The notes: a model not told the origin generated them from the letters alone. A stretch of 64,000 nucleotides of DNA from Cryptomeria japonica (GCF_030272615.1 NC_081414.1:1007001-1071000), one strand, 5' to 3'; shown: positions 11,360-23,723, counted from the stretch's first letter. Made by a program: numbers and translations.

Positions 11360-12257
11360 CTTATGTGAAAACTTGCATTGCAAGTGTGTTGTATTTTTTA
11401 TTATATTTATAATACATTGTGTAGGTTTTGGAAAGTGGGATTTCTTTTCGAAAATGGTTTTCCCCATGTAAATCTCTATATTATGGTATCATAATTATTA
11501 TAGTTTTCTATGTATTTCAATTCTTATTGTAATAGGTTAGATCAATTTTCAAAGTTATTTGCATAATCTTCCCCTTAAGATTAGTGTAAGAAGTGTATAT
11601 TGGTTTTCTATTTTGTTTGGTTTGAATTTTTGCTAAGGCATACCTCTAGTAACACAATTCTAGTTTTAAAATGAGCCCAAAGTGTAGAAAATATTACCCC
11701 CTCTCATCGTTAGCCCTAAATCCTCCTTAATGTATTGATGAACCTTTGTTTTACTTTCATGAATGACATTCCATATCCTTGTAAGTAAAACTAGTTTTAG
11801 GATTGTGGGAGATTGGTTTTGGTACCTAACATCACCTATGCTAAAAACCTCCCTAAAATAAAGACTAATAATAGGGCCAATATGCACTTTCCTCCCAAGA
11901 TTCTTAATAACCCATTCTATCTCTAATAACATTCAAAAGGAAAAAAACCTATCATAATGTGAGAGTAATGCAAAAATGTATAATGTCACTACGAATTTCA
12001 ATCGAGTAATGAAACAAAAAATATAAGTTACCCTAGGAAAATCCTTATAGGGAAAATTAGAAAAAATAACACCATGCTATTATGCTATCTCAAATAAAGG
12101 CTACAATATAATACAATCATTGTATCAAGGAGATATTCAAATCTATATGGAGAAACAATGGTAGCATGTAATTAAAATCTAAAAATCATACAATCCTCCA
12201 TCCCAAGAATCCAATATATTATAAATGGGAATTCAAGAAACCACAAATGGATTTCTT
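11360..12257 (+). repeat. Repeat R, copy 1
   Basis: An ~890-bp noncoding unit, followed head-to-tail by a diverged second copy. Shared landmarks include ttttccccatgt, gttagatcaattttcaa, tacctctag(t/g)aacac and tagggccaatatgcact. No protein domain is visible. It keeps the uninterrupted form of the site (about 11779-11800) at which copy 2 was later split. Confidence 0.8.
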
Positions 12258-12689
12258 TTATGAAGACTTACATTGCAATTATGTTGCGATCCTTTATTAG
12301 ATTTATGATATATTACACAAGTTTTGAAAAGAAGGGTTTTCCTCTTGAAAGGGTTTTCCCCATGTTAATATGTGCATTATATTTTCAAGATTGTTTTAGT
12401 CTTCTATGTGTTTTCATGCTTACTATAATAAGTTAGATCAATTTCAAATTTATTTTCATTAGCTCCCCTTGAATATTAGGGTAGGAAGCATATTTGGTTG
12501 TTCATTTTATTTGATTTTAATATCATTTGTTCAAAGAATACCTCTAGGAACACCATCCTGGGTTTAAGTTGATCTTGAAGTGTAGGAGATTACCCACTCT
12601 CATCCTTATCCTCAAATCCTTCATAATTTATTTGATGAAACTTTGTTTTATCCTTATGAATGAAATTCATTAGCCTTGTAGGTAAGCTT
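12258..12689 (+). repeat. Repeat R, copy 2, left half
   Basis: It matches the first half of copy 1 (from 11362) and stops at AGCTT (12685-12689), the left target-site duplication of element C. The rest of the copy is at 36750-37193, 24 kb away. Confidence 0.85.
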
Positions 12690-13732
12690 TGTTGACAAGA
12701 GACACTGCATGTATGCTGAAATATTGTCATTGATGGCAACTCATATCAGATTTGGCATCCGCAGTTCATGTTTTCATCATTCTGGAAGATTGATTGAAGA
12801 TTGATCAAGTATTTGTATGATCCGGTGAGTAGAACAGTGTATCTGACAAAGTGTAAAGTTTGTTGGTTAGCGGATTATTTTGGTTGAGTATTTTTCTTTG
12901 CAGATTTGGGAGATGTATTGTGGATATGCAATTTACCTTATTCCAGGTTTGTGGCCTCTGGTGTTAAGTTTTGTGGTAAGATCCAGTGGATTAGTTTTTT
13001 GGCAAAACAGTGGCTATCAGCAATAATGTGTGGAAATTTAGTATGCGGATCTTGCGAATCAATTTTTGCGGTTGCTTGTGTGTTCAAGGTTGGTGATCCG
13101 ACATGTGGGAAGTGTGTGGACATTTTGTTTTGGTTTGCTTAGTTGTTTTTGATCAGTTTGAGCCGACTTGGGTAACACGTTTCATGTTGCGTGTTATGCG
13201 GTTTTTGAGTCGACATGGAATTGACCTAAAATTGGTGATGCAGATATATAAGACGGATTGGTTTTATCATTTTTCGATATCGATGGTTATGTGGGATGTG
13301 TGAATGATCGATTGTGCACAGTTTCACTTGCGCAAGGTGAAGATTTGTGCTCTGATATGTTGTAGAGTATCAGAACATAGCAGAGTTGCAGAGTAGAGTA
13401 AGAATATGTTTTTTTGTGCTTAACCAAAACTATACTCAACCATTTTTTGGTGCTATTAAATAGTTCAAACTCTCTTGTATCTCTTATAATCATTTTGTAA
13501 GGCAGTGAGCCTTTCAGATTGTAGCCCTTATTGTAAACTTTGAGCAGTGAGTCTAGGCAGCGTGCCTAAGTGCATGTGCATTCCCCTTATTTAATATTTT
13601 TATACTTCTAACAAAGTATATTAATATTGTGGGTTTTAATACCACCATGGTTTTTCCCTTAACCGAGTTTCCATGTAAAAGTATTGGTTTTATGGTGTTG
13701 GTGATCTTTACTTTATGTTTCTGCAATTTAAT
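12690..13732 (+). repeat. C LTR1, 3'-truncated
   Basis: It aligns with 35809-36640 from position 12859 on (shared cagtgagcctt, gtgcattcccctta, gatctttactttatg). It starts TGTTGACAAG and lacks the last ~110 bp of the LTR. It contains TATATAAG at 13245-13252, also present in LTR2 at 36195-36202. Confidence 0.85.
13245..13252 (+). promoter_or_regulatory. Candidate TATA box in the C LTR
   Basis: TATATAAG is conserved in both LTR copies (here and 36195-36202) in the context GATATATAAGAC, about 555 bp into the LTR. Confidence 0.4.
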
Positions 13733-13782
13733 GTATTTGTGTGGTCCAGTGAGTAGAACAATGTATCCGACAGAGTGTACAA
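13733..13782 (+). repeat. C LTR2, 5' fragment left of element A
   Basis: tatttgtgtggtccagtgag and the following bases match LTR1 at about 12810-12858. LTR2's first ~120 bp are missing and the segment is fused directly to LTR1. The last five bases, tacaa, are the left target-site duplication of element A. Confidence 0.8.
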
Positions 13783-15663
13783 TGTTAGACACAATGGATC
13801 ACTGAGAGGGGAGTGAATCAGCGATTCAAACACTTCTTTCCTAATCAGGGATATACCGGTGCACTATAAAACAAACATAGTGCTGACCGATAAACCAGAC
13901 AATGCAAACTAAGTGTGTGAAATGATTTTCTATAAAATCAATATAACACATACACAAGAATGCATCACATAACACCAGATATACAAGGAAAACCCAATGT
14001 GGGAAAAACCTTAGTGAGGATAGCTGCTAGAGATCTTTTGCTCCAATCCAGCCTCACAATGAAAATGATCTGATTAAAATTTTAGGGCACCAACCCTTGA
14101 TTTATGAGCACTGACTCAAAGGAGCACCAACCCTTGATTTATGAGCACTGACTCAAAGGAGCACCAACCCCTGATCAATTTATAGGATACACCCTAAATG
14201 AGCTACAACCCCTACACTAAGCACCTACTTAGTGAAGACAATATGAAGATTCAAATACACAAATAAATTCCCTGTTGCAAATGAATTTTTGCAACCCTTC
14301 AATACTCTGCACTATCGGTTTCAATCTTACTAGTCTATGAAGACTCCACACACCTTGCAACAATGCCTTTCTATGGATTCTTACTTTGCTAAAACTTCTC
14401 TCCCTCTCATTACTGGATTCAATTCACACTTGACCACACTTTGCTAGGTTCTACCTCTGCTGGTTTTGACACCTTTGTGTTCTTCACTTACTCTGTCGGT
14501 TTGTCCTTTACCCTGTTTTTCTTGTTCCTTCTGACTGATACACAAACACTTCAAATTTTTCTTATTTTCACTCAAACAACCTTTTCCCACTCACTTTAAT
14601 TCTCTAGCATCATCCCATATCAATCTCTTGAGTCAACATCTTTAAACTTGAGGCTTCCCGCCAAAAACTAATTCAAACTTAGGATGGTTAGGGTTTCCCT
14701 CCTCCGATCAAATCTATATACAATCTGATCCAATCTGCCTTGGATCGGTCACCTGATTTGAAGGGATAAATCATCACGCATTTTTCATCTGTCCAAAGCA
14801 TGTTTGCCAAAAGTAGCAAACCTAACCCTATTTTCCGACCTTGAAATCTATCAACATATTTATGATCCAGCAGTTTCTTTCTCGAGGTCAATCTGCAATC
14901 ATACTTCATGCTTGGATCACAATCCCTCAACTATCTGATCATTCTCTCTCATACATTCTTCCTCGAGCCGCATCAGTCTGTTATCAACTCATGATTTGGA
15001 GTTTTATCATTTAATGACCACCTACTACACAAACAACCATGTTGATGAACATTTCACCGGCCTCTACATGTTTTCCACCTCAGCTCCCCAGGGCACACAT
15101 TAGCATACATTCAACTCATCGACATAGGGTCGATTCAAACTAGAACATCTGACAAGTCCTTCTTTCGGTACAAACCCTTACTGGTATGTCCAACACACTG
15201 AACAATCACTCTTACCGACAACACATCCTCCTGACAATTCATCTTGCCTTCTGGTATGTCTTCGTGCGATTCTTTTTATTCTGCTCACTGGGTGTTGTTG
15301 TGATTCATATAACATTCTGCCTCTTCATCACAAATAAATAACTAGCCTTCATACCAGTTTATGCCTTACTTGTTATCACTCAAGTGTGCCAACACACTCC
15401 TACATCTCACCTCATACTGGTGATATCATCTGTCAACTCTAAACATACTTCTCTTCCATCGTTCTTGTCTTCTTTATGTCGGTTCAATCATCTTCATACC
15501 AGTTGACACTCAGTATATGATCATGGCAACAAGACCATGCCAATAACTCCTACTCACCAGTTGATATCAATGATAGCATGTTAACTATTTTCCCATAACG
15601 GTTGACATACTTTACCGGTAACCTGTAATACCGGTTGACATCAATGACAACTCAATGCCAACA
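13783..15663 (-). repeat. A 3' LTR (1,881 bp)
   Basis: On the sense strand it starts TGTTGGCATTGAG at 15663 and ends GTCTAACA at 13783. It carries the terminal hairpin ATCACTGA / TCAGCGAT at 13798-13825. It also holds a 37-bp direct repeat (14087-14123, 14124-14160, and part of a third) starting gcaccaacccttgattta; the 5' LTR has a different arrangement there. Confidence 0.93.
14087..14165. repeat. 37-bp tandem duplication in the A 3' LTR
   Basis: Two exact 37-bp units are followed by the start of a third. The other LTR (34260-34330) does not show the same two-unit form, so the duplication or loss came after insertion. Confidence 0.9.
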
Positions 15664-15676
15664 ATCTCCCCCTTTG
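15664..15676 (-). other. A polypurine tract
   Basis: The sense strand reads CAAAGGGGGAGAT directly before the LTR start TGTTGG. It is the plus-strand primer and is flanked by inverted copies of TTGACATCAATGTCAA-type sequence. Confidence 0.9.
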
Positions 15677-15939
15677 ACATTGATGTCAACACTTTCCGTA
15701 CTGGTTTCTCTCCCCCTTTGAAAACAATGGCAAAGGGAATCATAGTCTGACACCAATCATACTACTAGACTCCAACCTTATTCTCTCCCTTTAGCAGTTA
15801 TAGAATCAGAAGTTGGACAAGTTGAATCACAACTCATGCCTTCAACTGGTAGGACACATTCTCCCCCTGTGTCCATGCTTCATGATTTAAGAGTCATAAC
15901 AGAATAATAATTGTTGACTCCCCTTGAACCATACATCTC

Positions 15940-16439
15940 CCTACACATTTAAGTGTTGCATGATGGTGGGACAAACTCCCAACTTTTATCTCAAGTACTC
16001 AAATGTTCCCAAAGGAAGTGGCTTGGTAAATATGTCAGCAATCTACTCACTGGTTGGAACATACTCTACTATGACCTCCTTGTCTACTACCTACTCCCTC
16101 AAGAAGTGATACTTGATTGCAATGTGTTTTTTTCTTGAGTGCATTACTAGATTCTTGGAGATGTTGATTGCACTTGAGTTATCACACCGGATTGGAATAG
16201 GTTTCGGTATCTCTACCTGTATGTCCTTCAGTGTCTACTTCATTCACAATACCTGTGAACAACATGTAGCAGCAACTATATACTCAGCCTCAGTAGTAGA
16301 TAATGACATTGAATCTTTCTTCTTTCTATGCCATGATACTAACTGGTCTCTTAAGTAGAAAACACCTCCACTTTTACTCTTCCAATCATCAATACATCCT
16401 ACCCAATCTACATCAGTATAAGATTGCAAAGTGAAGTCT
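15940..16439 (-). pseudogene. A RNase H domain, broken
   Basis: Degraded copia RNase H. Seen on the minus strand: YTDVDWVG, SKSGGVFYL, the SLSTTEAEY motif at about 16270-16296, then [14 protein letters not shown] and ADIFTKPL further down to about 15960. These place the catalytic Asp/Glu residues and the typical C-terminal end of copia pol. Several stops interrupt it, for example just after the LSTTEAEY block. It would remove RNA from RNA-DNA hybrids during reverse transcription. Confidence 0.85.
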
Positions 16440-17434
16440 CCTTTCTTTGGATACCATAGGCCATAACTGATTGTTCCTTACAGGTACCTAAAGATTCTCC
16501 TAACTACATTTAAGTGAGACTGTTTAGGAGCATCTTGGAATCTTGCAACCATGCAAACTTCTTGTACTATATCTAGACTAGATGCTGTTAGATATAACAG
16601 ACTACCAATCATAGACTTGTACAATGTCTTCTCTACTTCCGGTGACTCATCAAGTTTTCTCAATTTACAACCGGTAACCATGGGAGTACTTACCAGTTTG
16701 TTGTCCTCCATTTGAAACTTTTTCAACATGTCTTTAACATACTTGGTTTGTGAGATGAAAATTCCTTTCTCCTGCTATGAGATCTGCAAACCAAGAAAAT
16801 AGGACAACTGAACTAGCATGGACATCTCAACTTTTGTCTTCATCTGATCTGCAAATTCTTTGCACATGATGTCCTTGTCTCCATCGAAGATAATGTCATC
16901 CAAATATACAACAACTATAATCATATGATCTCCATTTACCTTGATATACAATTTGTTCTGCATTCCCTTTCTAGAATCCTTGTTCTTTCAAGTATTTGTC
17001 TAATAGGGAATACCATTCTCTAGGGGCTTGCTTCAAACCATACAAGGCTTTCTTCAACTATCATACAAAACTCTCATCATCATGTAATAGATATCCTTCC
17101 GGTTTTTCCATATACACCTCTTCTTCAAGATTACCATTCAAAAATGTAGATTTGACATCTATTTGGAAAACCTTGTATCCTTTATAGGCAGAGAAAGATA
17201 AAAAATTCTTATTGCCTCTAACCTAGCAACCGGTGCAAAGGTTTCTTCAAAGTCAATACCTTCCACTTGAGAATACCCTTTGCAAACTAACCTTTCTTTA
17301 TGTCGGATTATCTTGCCTTCTTCATTTATCTTGTTCCGGTAGACCCACTTGGTACCTATGACATTCTTGTCTGCCGGTCTAGGAACAAGTTCCCAAGTTT
17401 GATTTTTCTCAATTTGTTTCAACTCTTCATCCAT
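16440..17434 (-). pseudogene. A reverse transcriptase, broken
   Basis: Minus-strand copia RT, starting with [10 protein letters not shown] and [14 protein letters not shown], then RLVCKGYSQ and [15 protein letters not shown] (17159-17434). A stop- and frameshift-rich stretch follows around 16970-17160. Next come the catalytic YLDD box at 16895-16906, YFLGLQIS, and the C-terminal TPMVTGCKL and GSLLYLTASSLDI (16478-16729). YLDD instead of YVDD at the active site is an accepted variant. At least three disruptions make it inactive. Confidence 0.88.
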
Positions 17435-17880
17435 GGCATCTACCCACTTCTCACTTTTTCTAGCTTCATCAAAGGTTTTGGGCTCAAATAAATTACCTTC
17501 TCATCATTTTGGGCTAGTCTCCTTCTGGTCTGCACACCTTCATTTTTATCTCCTATGATCTGTTCTTCCGGATGGTTTTTATGCACATACCGGTTGGGGT
17601 TCTTGCTTGGTGCTTCTTCTACTCGTCCATTGTCAGATTGTTCTTCATACTCAACATCTGAATCATCAATGTAGGGTGTCGGTGTATATTTTCCCTTATG
17701 TAGGTCTTAATCTATTCTCACATTTATACTCTCAACCATTTTTCTTAATCTCTTGTTGTAGCATTTGTAGGATTTACTATTGGTTGAGTAACCCAAGAAG
17801 ATTCCTTCATCGCTCCAAGAATCAAAACTTCCTAATCCATCAACATCTCTCTTGATGAATCACTTACTTCCAAACACTCT
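17435..17880 (-). pseudogene. A integrase C-terminal region and linker to RT
   Basis: Weak but recognisable on the minus strand: FRVFGSK, DEGIFLGYS and SYKCYNKRLRKMVES, which are the copia integrase C-terminal motifs, then an acidic linker (DDSDVEYEEQ) before RT. Stops are scattered through it. It joins the integrase core upstream to RT downstream. Confidence 0.75.
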
Positions 17881-18845
17881 AAAATGCTTGAGTGATGGTT
17901 TTCGGTCATACCATAACTCGTAAGGAGTCATTCTACTGTTCACTCTTAAATGTACTCAATTTAATGTGTAGACAACAATATGAACTGCTTCCTTCTAGTA
18001 TGTATCTAGTATGTTGGCCTCATTCAACATTGTTCTAGCCATCTCCTTCACTGTCCTATTCATCCTCTTTGCCACACCATTTTGTTGTGGTGTTCTTGCT
18101 GCTAAATATTGTCTCCAAATTCCATGTCTCTCATAGTAGTCAATAAACTCATTGGAAGAATATTCTCCATCACGGTCTGATCTTAAGCACTTAACCGGTA
18201 TCCACTATCATTTTCAACCATTCTTCTAAAAATATTGAATCTTTCAAATGCCTATGATTTGTCATGCATAAATGTCACCCAAGTCATCCTTGAGTAGTCA
18301 TCAATTAATAGCATGAAATATCTCCCATCGGCCAGAGCCCTTGTTCTTGTTGGTCCACACAAATCTGTATGTACTAATTCCAAAGGTATTGAGGTATTGT
18401 ACTCTTTTGTTTTGCAACTCACTTTGATTTTCTTGCCTCTGATGAATTCATCACAAAAAGTACTTGTTGGTTTAGTTATTTATGGAATATTTCTTACATA
18501 CCGGTTTTTTCTTATCTTCACCAGATTATCAAAGTTCAAGTGGCCTAATATCTGGTGCCACAACCAAATTTCATCAACCTGTCCCATCATGCATTGGGAC
18601 TCATAGCATTCCTTCAGATTGTACACATTACCTTCTGTCCTCTTTCCTTCTGCCACAACCTGACCGGTACTCTTCTCTCTTATCTAACAACCGGTAGAGT
18701 CAAATGTGAACTTGTACCCTTTGTCACACATCTGGCTTACACTCAATAGATTATGCTTTAGTCCTTCCATATAGTACATATTATGAGCCTTGAGATTTCC
18801 ATCAATATTCAATGTACCATAGACCTTAATCTTGATAGAGGAGTT
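17881..18845 (-). pseudogene. A protease end, GAG-pre-integrase and integrase core, broken
   Basis: From 18845 down: MYYMEGLKHNLLSVSQMCD (protease C-terminal part, 18684-18845), then WLWHQILGHLNFDNL with the His pair of the zinc-binding region (about 18540-18600). The integrase core follows with LVHTDLCGPTRTRA and IDDYSRMTWVTF (about 18230-18410), holding the first catalytic Asp residues. Several in-frame stops occur. Its upstream part lies beyond 28809, because element B landed in the protease between the two. Confidence 0.82.
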
Positions 18846-20073
18846 TGTTAGACAATTCAAATAACCAAAAGACAACTGAGAGGTGGGGGAGGGTGAATCA
18901 GTTGTCACAGATTACTAGAACATTTAGCAATTAAAACTTCAATACCGAAAACCAAAACATTGATACCGGAATGCTTAAACCAAATACCAGAATAGCAATT
19001 AAACCAATTAAGCATAAACAATAATCACAAAATAAATATCATCCACATGACACCAAGATTTATACGTGGAAAACCTGGTAAAGGAAAAAACCATGGTGGG
19101 AAGCCTACCCACAGTCAGATAATACTTCTCCAGTAAGTATGTGAATTACAATTGAGGGGCATGCACTTGCAGGAAGGCCAACAACCTAGAGCACACTACT
19201 CATCACAAAAGGAGTCTCACTGACTACATAGAAATCCAGACTACAATCTGGAGAAGTGTTTGAACTACAAAGATAACATCTCCTATGCCTGAGTATAGTT
19301 CCGGTTAAGCTCAATACCAGAGGACTAAATCCTCTTACATAAACCTAATTCGATCTCTAATGATCGACCAAATACTATGCCTGAATGATATTGCATTATT
19401 CACACATTACATATCCATATCCCATAACCATATATATATAATCTACAATGAGATCTTACATCTATATATACAAACCCTCAACCATAAACAATCAGGTTGG
19501 CTATCAAACAATAAACCAATTACATAATTACAAAACATGTCAGCCTTAGACCAAACAAAAAATATCCAACACATAAGACATCTCGGAAACACATCGAGAG
19601 GTCCAATCCACACGTTACATTAAGTTGGTCCATAACGTAGATCAACCGATACCCAATATAGGTCCACATGCTAAAGAAATGATCTCCATCCACCAAGTTT
19701 CGAACATGATCACCAACAACATCCTAAATCTCCACCAGAAGCTGCACCAACACCACTTATGCAATTCACCAAAGATCTTCAACAAAAGCTCTGCCAGTGA
19801 AACCGTCGCTGGAACTGCAAACCAATCTTCCAAGCAAACAGGATAGAATTTGATCACCAGACCAAAACTAAATGATTGAATATGATCATGAGTATCATGA
19901 ATAGGCCAATTCAATAACCAAATCATACCGGATCATGTCAGATCCAAACCAACCAGAAACTACTCAACCTATCGGGACTAGAAGGGTGTCGGTAAAGCAT
20001 CCAAACAACTAGTGTTGACATCAATGACAAAACATCAATGCAACACATAATTAATTCCTCTAAATGGCCAACA
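18846..20073 (-). repeat. B 3' LTR (1,228 bp)
   Basis: Sense strand TGTTGGCC ... GTCTAACA. It matches 27574-28804 along its whole length. Terminal hairpin GACAACTGA / TCAGTTGTC at 18871-18906, with all nine pairs intact. Confidence 0.95.
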
Positions 20074-20087
20074 ATCTCCCCCTTTGG
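20074..20087 (-). other. B polypurine tract
   Basis: Sense strand CCAAAGGGGGAGAT directly before the LTR start TGTTGG. Same tract as in A and F. Confidence 0.9.
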
Positions 20088-20509
20088 CATTGATGGCAAC
20101 ACTAGATGTGAAAAAAATCTAAGTACCAAGAAATGCCAAACAAGTCTCCCCCAATGGAAGACAACAAACAATCTCCCACATAAAGATATAGCAATGAAGT
20201 TCTGAAACAAAGACCAAACTCCCATGTGAATGATATCTCTGAATTATACATATATCTCTCCCCCTAATGTATACAACTCCTTAAGTTTTTCCTTTTCACA
20301 TCAATATCTCTCCCCCTTTGACATCAATGCCATAAATCTGACATAAACATCAAAGCAAAAACATAAACCACTAAATCACAAAGCTGAATACTCCCCCTGA
20401 GTAGTGGCATCCCCACATCAGTGCCGAAATGAAAAATATCTCTGATAATGCATACCGGACTGATGCCAAACCGCATCAATCAGTTCTCTGCCGAAGGGGC
20501 AGAAACCCC

Positions 20510-21037
20510 TAACCTGTCTCTCAAGTACTCAAATGGTTCTTTAGGAAAAGGTTTAGTGAAAATATTTGCAATCTACTCTTTAGTCTTCACATAAACCAAT
20601 CTGAATTCATTTGCTTCCACATTTTCCTTCAAAAAATTGTACTTGATAGATTTGTGCTTTATCTTAGAATTAAATATCAGATTCTTTGATATATCAATAG
20701 CAATAGAGTTATCATAGTGACTAACTACCAGTGCATCACAAGCCACCTTTATATCCTTCAACATTTTTTTCATCCATAAAACTTATGTACAATTAGTAGT
20801 AGCAACAACATACTCAGCTTCAACTGTAGATAAAGAAGTACATGATTGTTTCTTGTTGATCCATGAAATCAACTTCTTTCCATGAAAGAAAGCTCCACCG
20901 AAAGTACTTTTCCGGTCATCAACATCTCCAGCCCAATTAGCATCTGTATATGCACATACAGTAAAGTCATCATCCTTAGGGTACCACAAACCATATTCTA
21001 ATGTACCTTGTAAGTATCTAAAAATCTTTTTCACCAC
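20510..21037 (-). pseudogene. B RNase H domain, broken
   Basis: Minus-strand copia RNase H: KIFRYLQGTLEYGLWY, YTDANWAGDVDDRKST and the LSTVEAEYV motif (20783-21037). A stop at the end of that frame is followed by CDALVVSHYDNSIAIDISKN, then a further stop, and IANIFTKPF near 20550. It has the right order and length for the end of copia pol. It sits about 430 bp before the polypurine tract. Confidence 0.88.
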
Positions 21038-22119
21038 ACTCTCATGATTTTCTCTAGGATCACTCTAAAATATTGATATAATACAAACAACATTCATTAT
21101 GTCAGGCCTAGTCTGAGTCAAATAAAGAAGACCTCCAATCATAAATTTGCATCTAGTAGGATTTACCGGTGTAGAAACATCTTTTCTTGTCAATTTCTCA
21201 CTTGTAACCATAGGAGTACTTACCGGTTTAGAATCTCTCATACCAAATTTCTTCAACAATTCCCTAGCATACTTAGTTTGACAAATGAAAATACCTTTGT
21301 CAGTCTGAGTAATCTGCAAACCTAAGAAAAATTTCATTTCCCCAATCATAGACATTTCAAATTCTTTCTTCATATTGTTAGCAAATTCCTTACACAACTT
21401 ATCTTCACCTCCAAAAATAATGTCATCAACAAAGTTTTCAATAATCAGTATATTATCTTCAGTGATCTTATAATATAAATTACTGTCAGCATTACCCTTA
21501 GTAAAACCAAGCTTCAAAAGATATTTAAAAAACCTTGCATACCAAGCTCTAGGTGCCTGTTTTAATCCATTTAAAGCTTTCCTTAACTTGCAAACCATGT
21601 TTGTATCATCTGATAGTGAAAAACCATCAGTTTGCTCAATATAAACTTCCTCATCAAGATCCCCATTCAAAAATGCACACTTGACATCCATCTGATAAAC
21701 CTTGTAGTTTTTATGGGTAGCATAGGCAAGAAATAATATTACAACTTCAATCCTAGCTACAAGTGCAAAAGTCTCTCCATAATCAATTCCTTCCTTTTGA
21801 GAATATCCTTTACAAACCAATCTAGCCTTATTCCTTACAACTTGACGATCTTCATTCAATTTATTCCTAAAACCCATTTAGTTCCAATAACATTCTTATT
21901 TTTAGGTCGGGGAACCAAAGTCCATGTGTTATTTTTCTCAGTTTGATCCAATTCTTCTTCCATAGTTTTCAACCAATATTCATCTTTACATGCCTCAATT
22001 ATTGATACGGGTTCAACTTGTGAAATTGAACATACCTTATTAGTTGTCAGTATTCTTCTTGTCATTACTCCATTGTTGTTATCCCGAATGATCTGATCTT
22101 CTGAATGATTCAATCTCAC
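21038..22119 (-). pseudogene. B reverse transcriptase, frameshifted
   Basis: Long copia RT. The first part (21856-22119) has MEEELDQTEKNNTWTLVPRP and IGTKWV; the frame then changes near 21870. The second part (21065-21877) has [45 protein letters not shown] and the catalytic FVDD box at 21422-21433. It ends with [19 protein letters not shown] and [16 protein letters not shown] in place of YVDD keeps both Asp residues. The reading frame is broken once near the start and ends by a stop at about 21065. Confidence 0.9.
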
Positions 22120-22811
22120 ATACTAAGGAGTCTTATGACTCTCTGTTCGTCTTCTCGGTTCTCCAGTTACTATAGAATTTTTTGATACCACCGGAGTAAC
22201 TGGCTCAACACTTTGTTCCGGTAAAGGTGCTACTAGTTCAGATATAATCATTTCCACCACTGGTTCCTTCTCATAAACTCGATTTGACCTCTATTCATCT
22301 TATCCACTTTGACATTAGCACTCTCCACAATTCTCTGCAATCTCTGGTTATAACATCTATATGCCTTGCTTTCATTAGAATAACCAAGAAATATGCCTTC
22401 ATCACATCTAGGATCAATTTTGCCAATGATATCATCTCTCCTAATATAACATTTATTACCAAAGATTCTGAAATATTTAACTGTAGGTGTATTGCCAAAC
22501 CATAATTCATAAGGTGTCTTACCGATTTCTCCTTTGATATGTACTTTGTTGAATGTATAAACTGTTGTGCTCATTGCTTCTCTCTAGTAGATATCAGGTA
22601 GACTAACTTCCATCATCATTGTTCTAGCAACATCCAAGATAGTTATGTTCTTCCTTTCCACAACTCCATTTTGCTGAGGTGTCTCAGGAGCAGAAAATTT
22701 TCTTATACCATGCTTCTCATAAAAGTTATTAAACTCACTGGATGTAAATTCTCCACCTGATCTGAAGTCAAACGTTGAATCTCCAATCCCGTCTCAGTCA
22801 CCACTTTAGTC
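22120..22811 (-). pseudogene. B integrase C-terminal region, broken
   Basis: Frame 22248-22574 shows GKTPYELWFGNTPTVKYFRIFG, CDEGIFLGYSNESKAYRCYN and a VESANVKVD ending, the usual copia integrase C-terminal features. The stretch 22575-22811, covering the end of the catalytic core, has several stops. It links the integrase core to RT. Confidence 0.8.
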
Positions 22812-23324
22812 TTAAAAGATTTTAAACTTTTCAAATGCTTCAGATTTTATCTTTAGAAAAGTAACCCACATCATTCTAGAATAATCCTTAATGATTAGTG
22901 TGAAATATCTATCACCTTGAAAACTTTTAATTCTAGTAGGGCCACACAAATCAATATGAATAAGATCAAGAACATCATTAGATTTATCTTGTATACTCCT
23001 AAAAGGGGTTCTGACCTGTTTCCCCATTTGACATTCTTTACATACCAGATTATAGGGCTTCACAATCTTAGGTATATCTTTAACTGCCTTAGTTGAACTG
23101 ATCTTCACAATGCAATCAAAATTCACATGACATAGCCTTTTATGCCATAGCCAGCTCTCATCAATTTGTGCAATTAAACATGTCTTCTCATCAGAATTCA
23201 AATGAAATATATTGCCTTTTATCTATGTACCAGTTGCAATCTCCAAACAAGATCTATTAATTATTTTGCATTTTCCATCCTTAAACTATAATTGAAATCC
23301 CTTATCCACCAATTATCCTACACT
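22812..23324 (-). pseudogene. B GAG-pre-integrase and integrase core
   Basis: Frame 22812-23201 is open for 129 codons. It carries the H-H-C-C zinc region (WLWHKRLCHVNF, then CKECQMGKQ) and the start of the core with LIHIDLCGPTRIKSFQG and IIKDYSRMMWVTF, with its first conserved Asp residues. The part upstream of 23201 has stops. The sequence is cut at 23324 by D1, whose left duplication caaaa is at 23325-23329. Confidence 0.85.
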
Positions 23325-23329
23325 CAAAA

Positions 23330-23710
23330 TGTTAGAGTATTCGGATATTTACTTGATTAATTAAACATTATTTGTTTAATTATTTAAGTTCCCTTTATCT
23401 CTTTTACACTTAAGCTAACTTTAGGTGCATATAATTAATTATTTTAATTAATTATTATGTGCAAACCTAGGTTTTCCCTTTTAGGGTTTCTTGACCTATT
23501 AAAGGTTGAGTTCTTTCTTTTCATTGTATGAAGAAGGATTATTATTGACAATACATTTTGGAGATTATTGAGCTCTCATTTTTTGGAGCATATTTTTCTT
23601 CTGTATTCTTTCCTTCTGTGATTTGCTTCATTGCTTCTCCTTGTAACAGGTTTTTCAGCTTGCAGAGATTATTTGGGCTCCAGTGGTGTTGTATTTTCTC
23701 AACTCCTTTA
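23330..23710 (+). repeat. D1 5' LTR (381 bp)
   Basis: Starts TGTTAGAG and ends CTTTA, directly before the PBS. It contains TTAATTAAT-rich DNA and the phrase aacctaggttttccctttta. The end is not the usual CA in either D1 LTR, although D2 ends CTCACA. Confidence 0.9.
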
Positions 23711-23723
23711 TGGTATTAGAGCT
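23711..23723 (+). other. D1 primer-binding site
   Basis: TGGTATTAGAGCT, one base off the initiator tRNA-Met complement TGGTATCAGAGC, directly after the LTR. Confidence 0.8.

Noticed and set aside
12906-13303. Short frames in the C LTR
   Set aside because: Within LTR sequence, broken in the other copy, no motif.
19642-19926. Minus-strand frames inside B LTRs (also 19938-20225 and the LTR part of 28363-28950)
   Set aside because: They lie in LTR sequence shared by both ends and run into the LTR edge; no domain.
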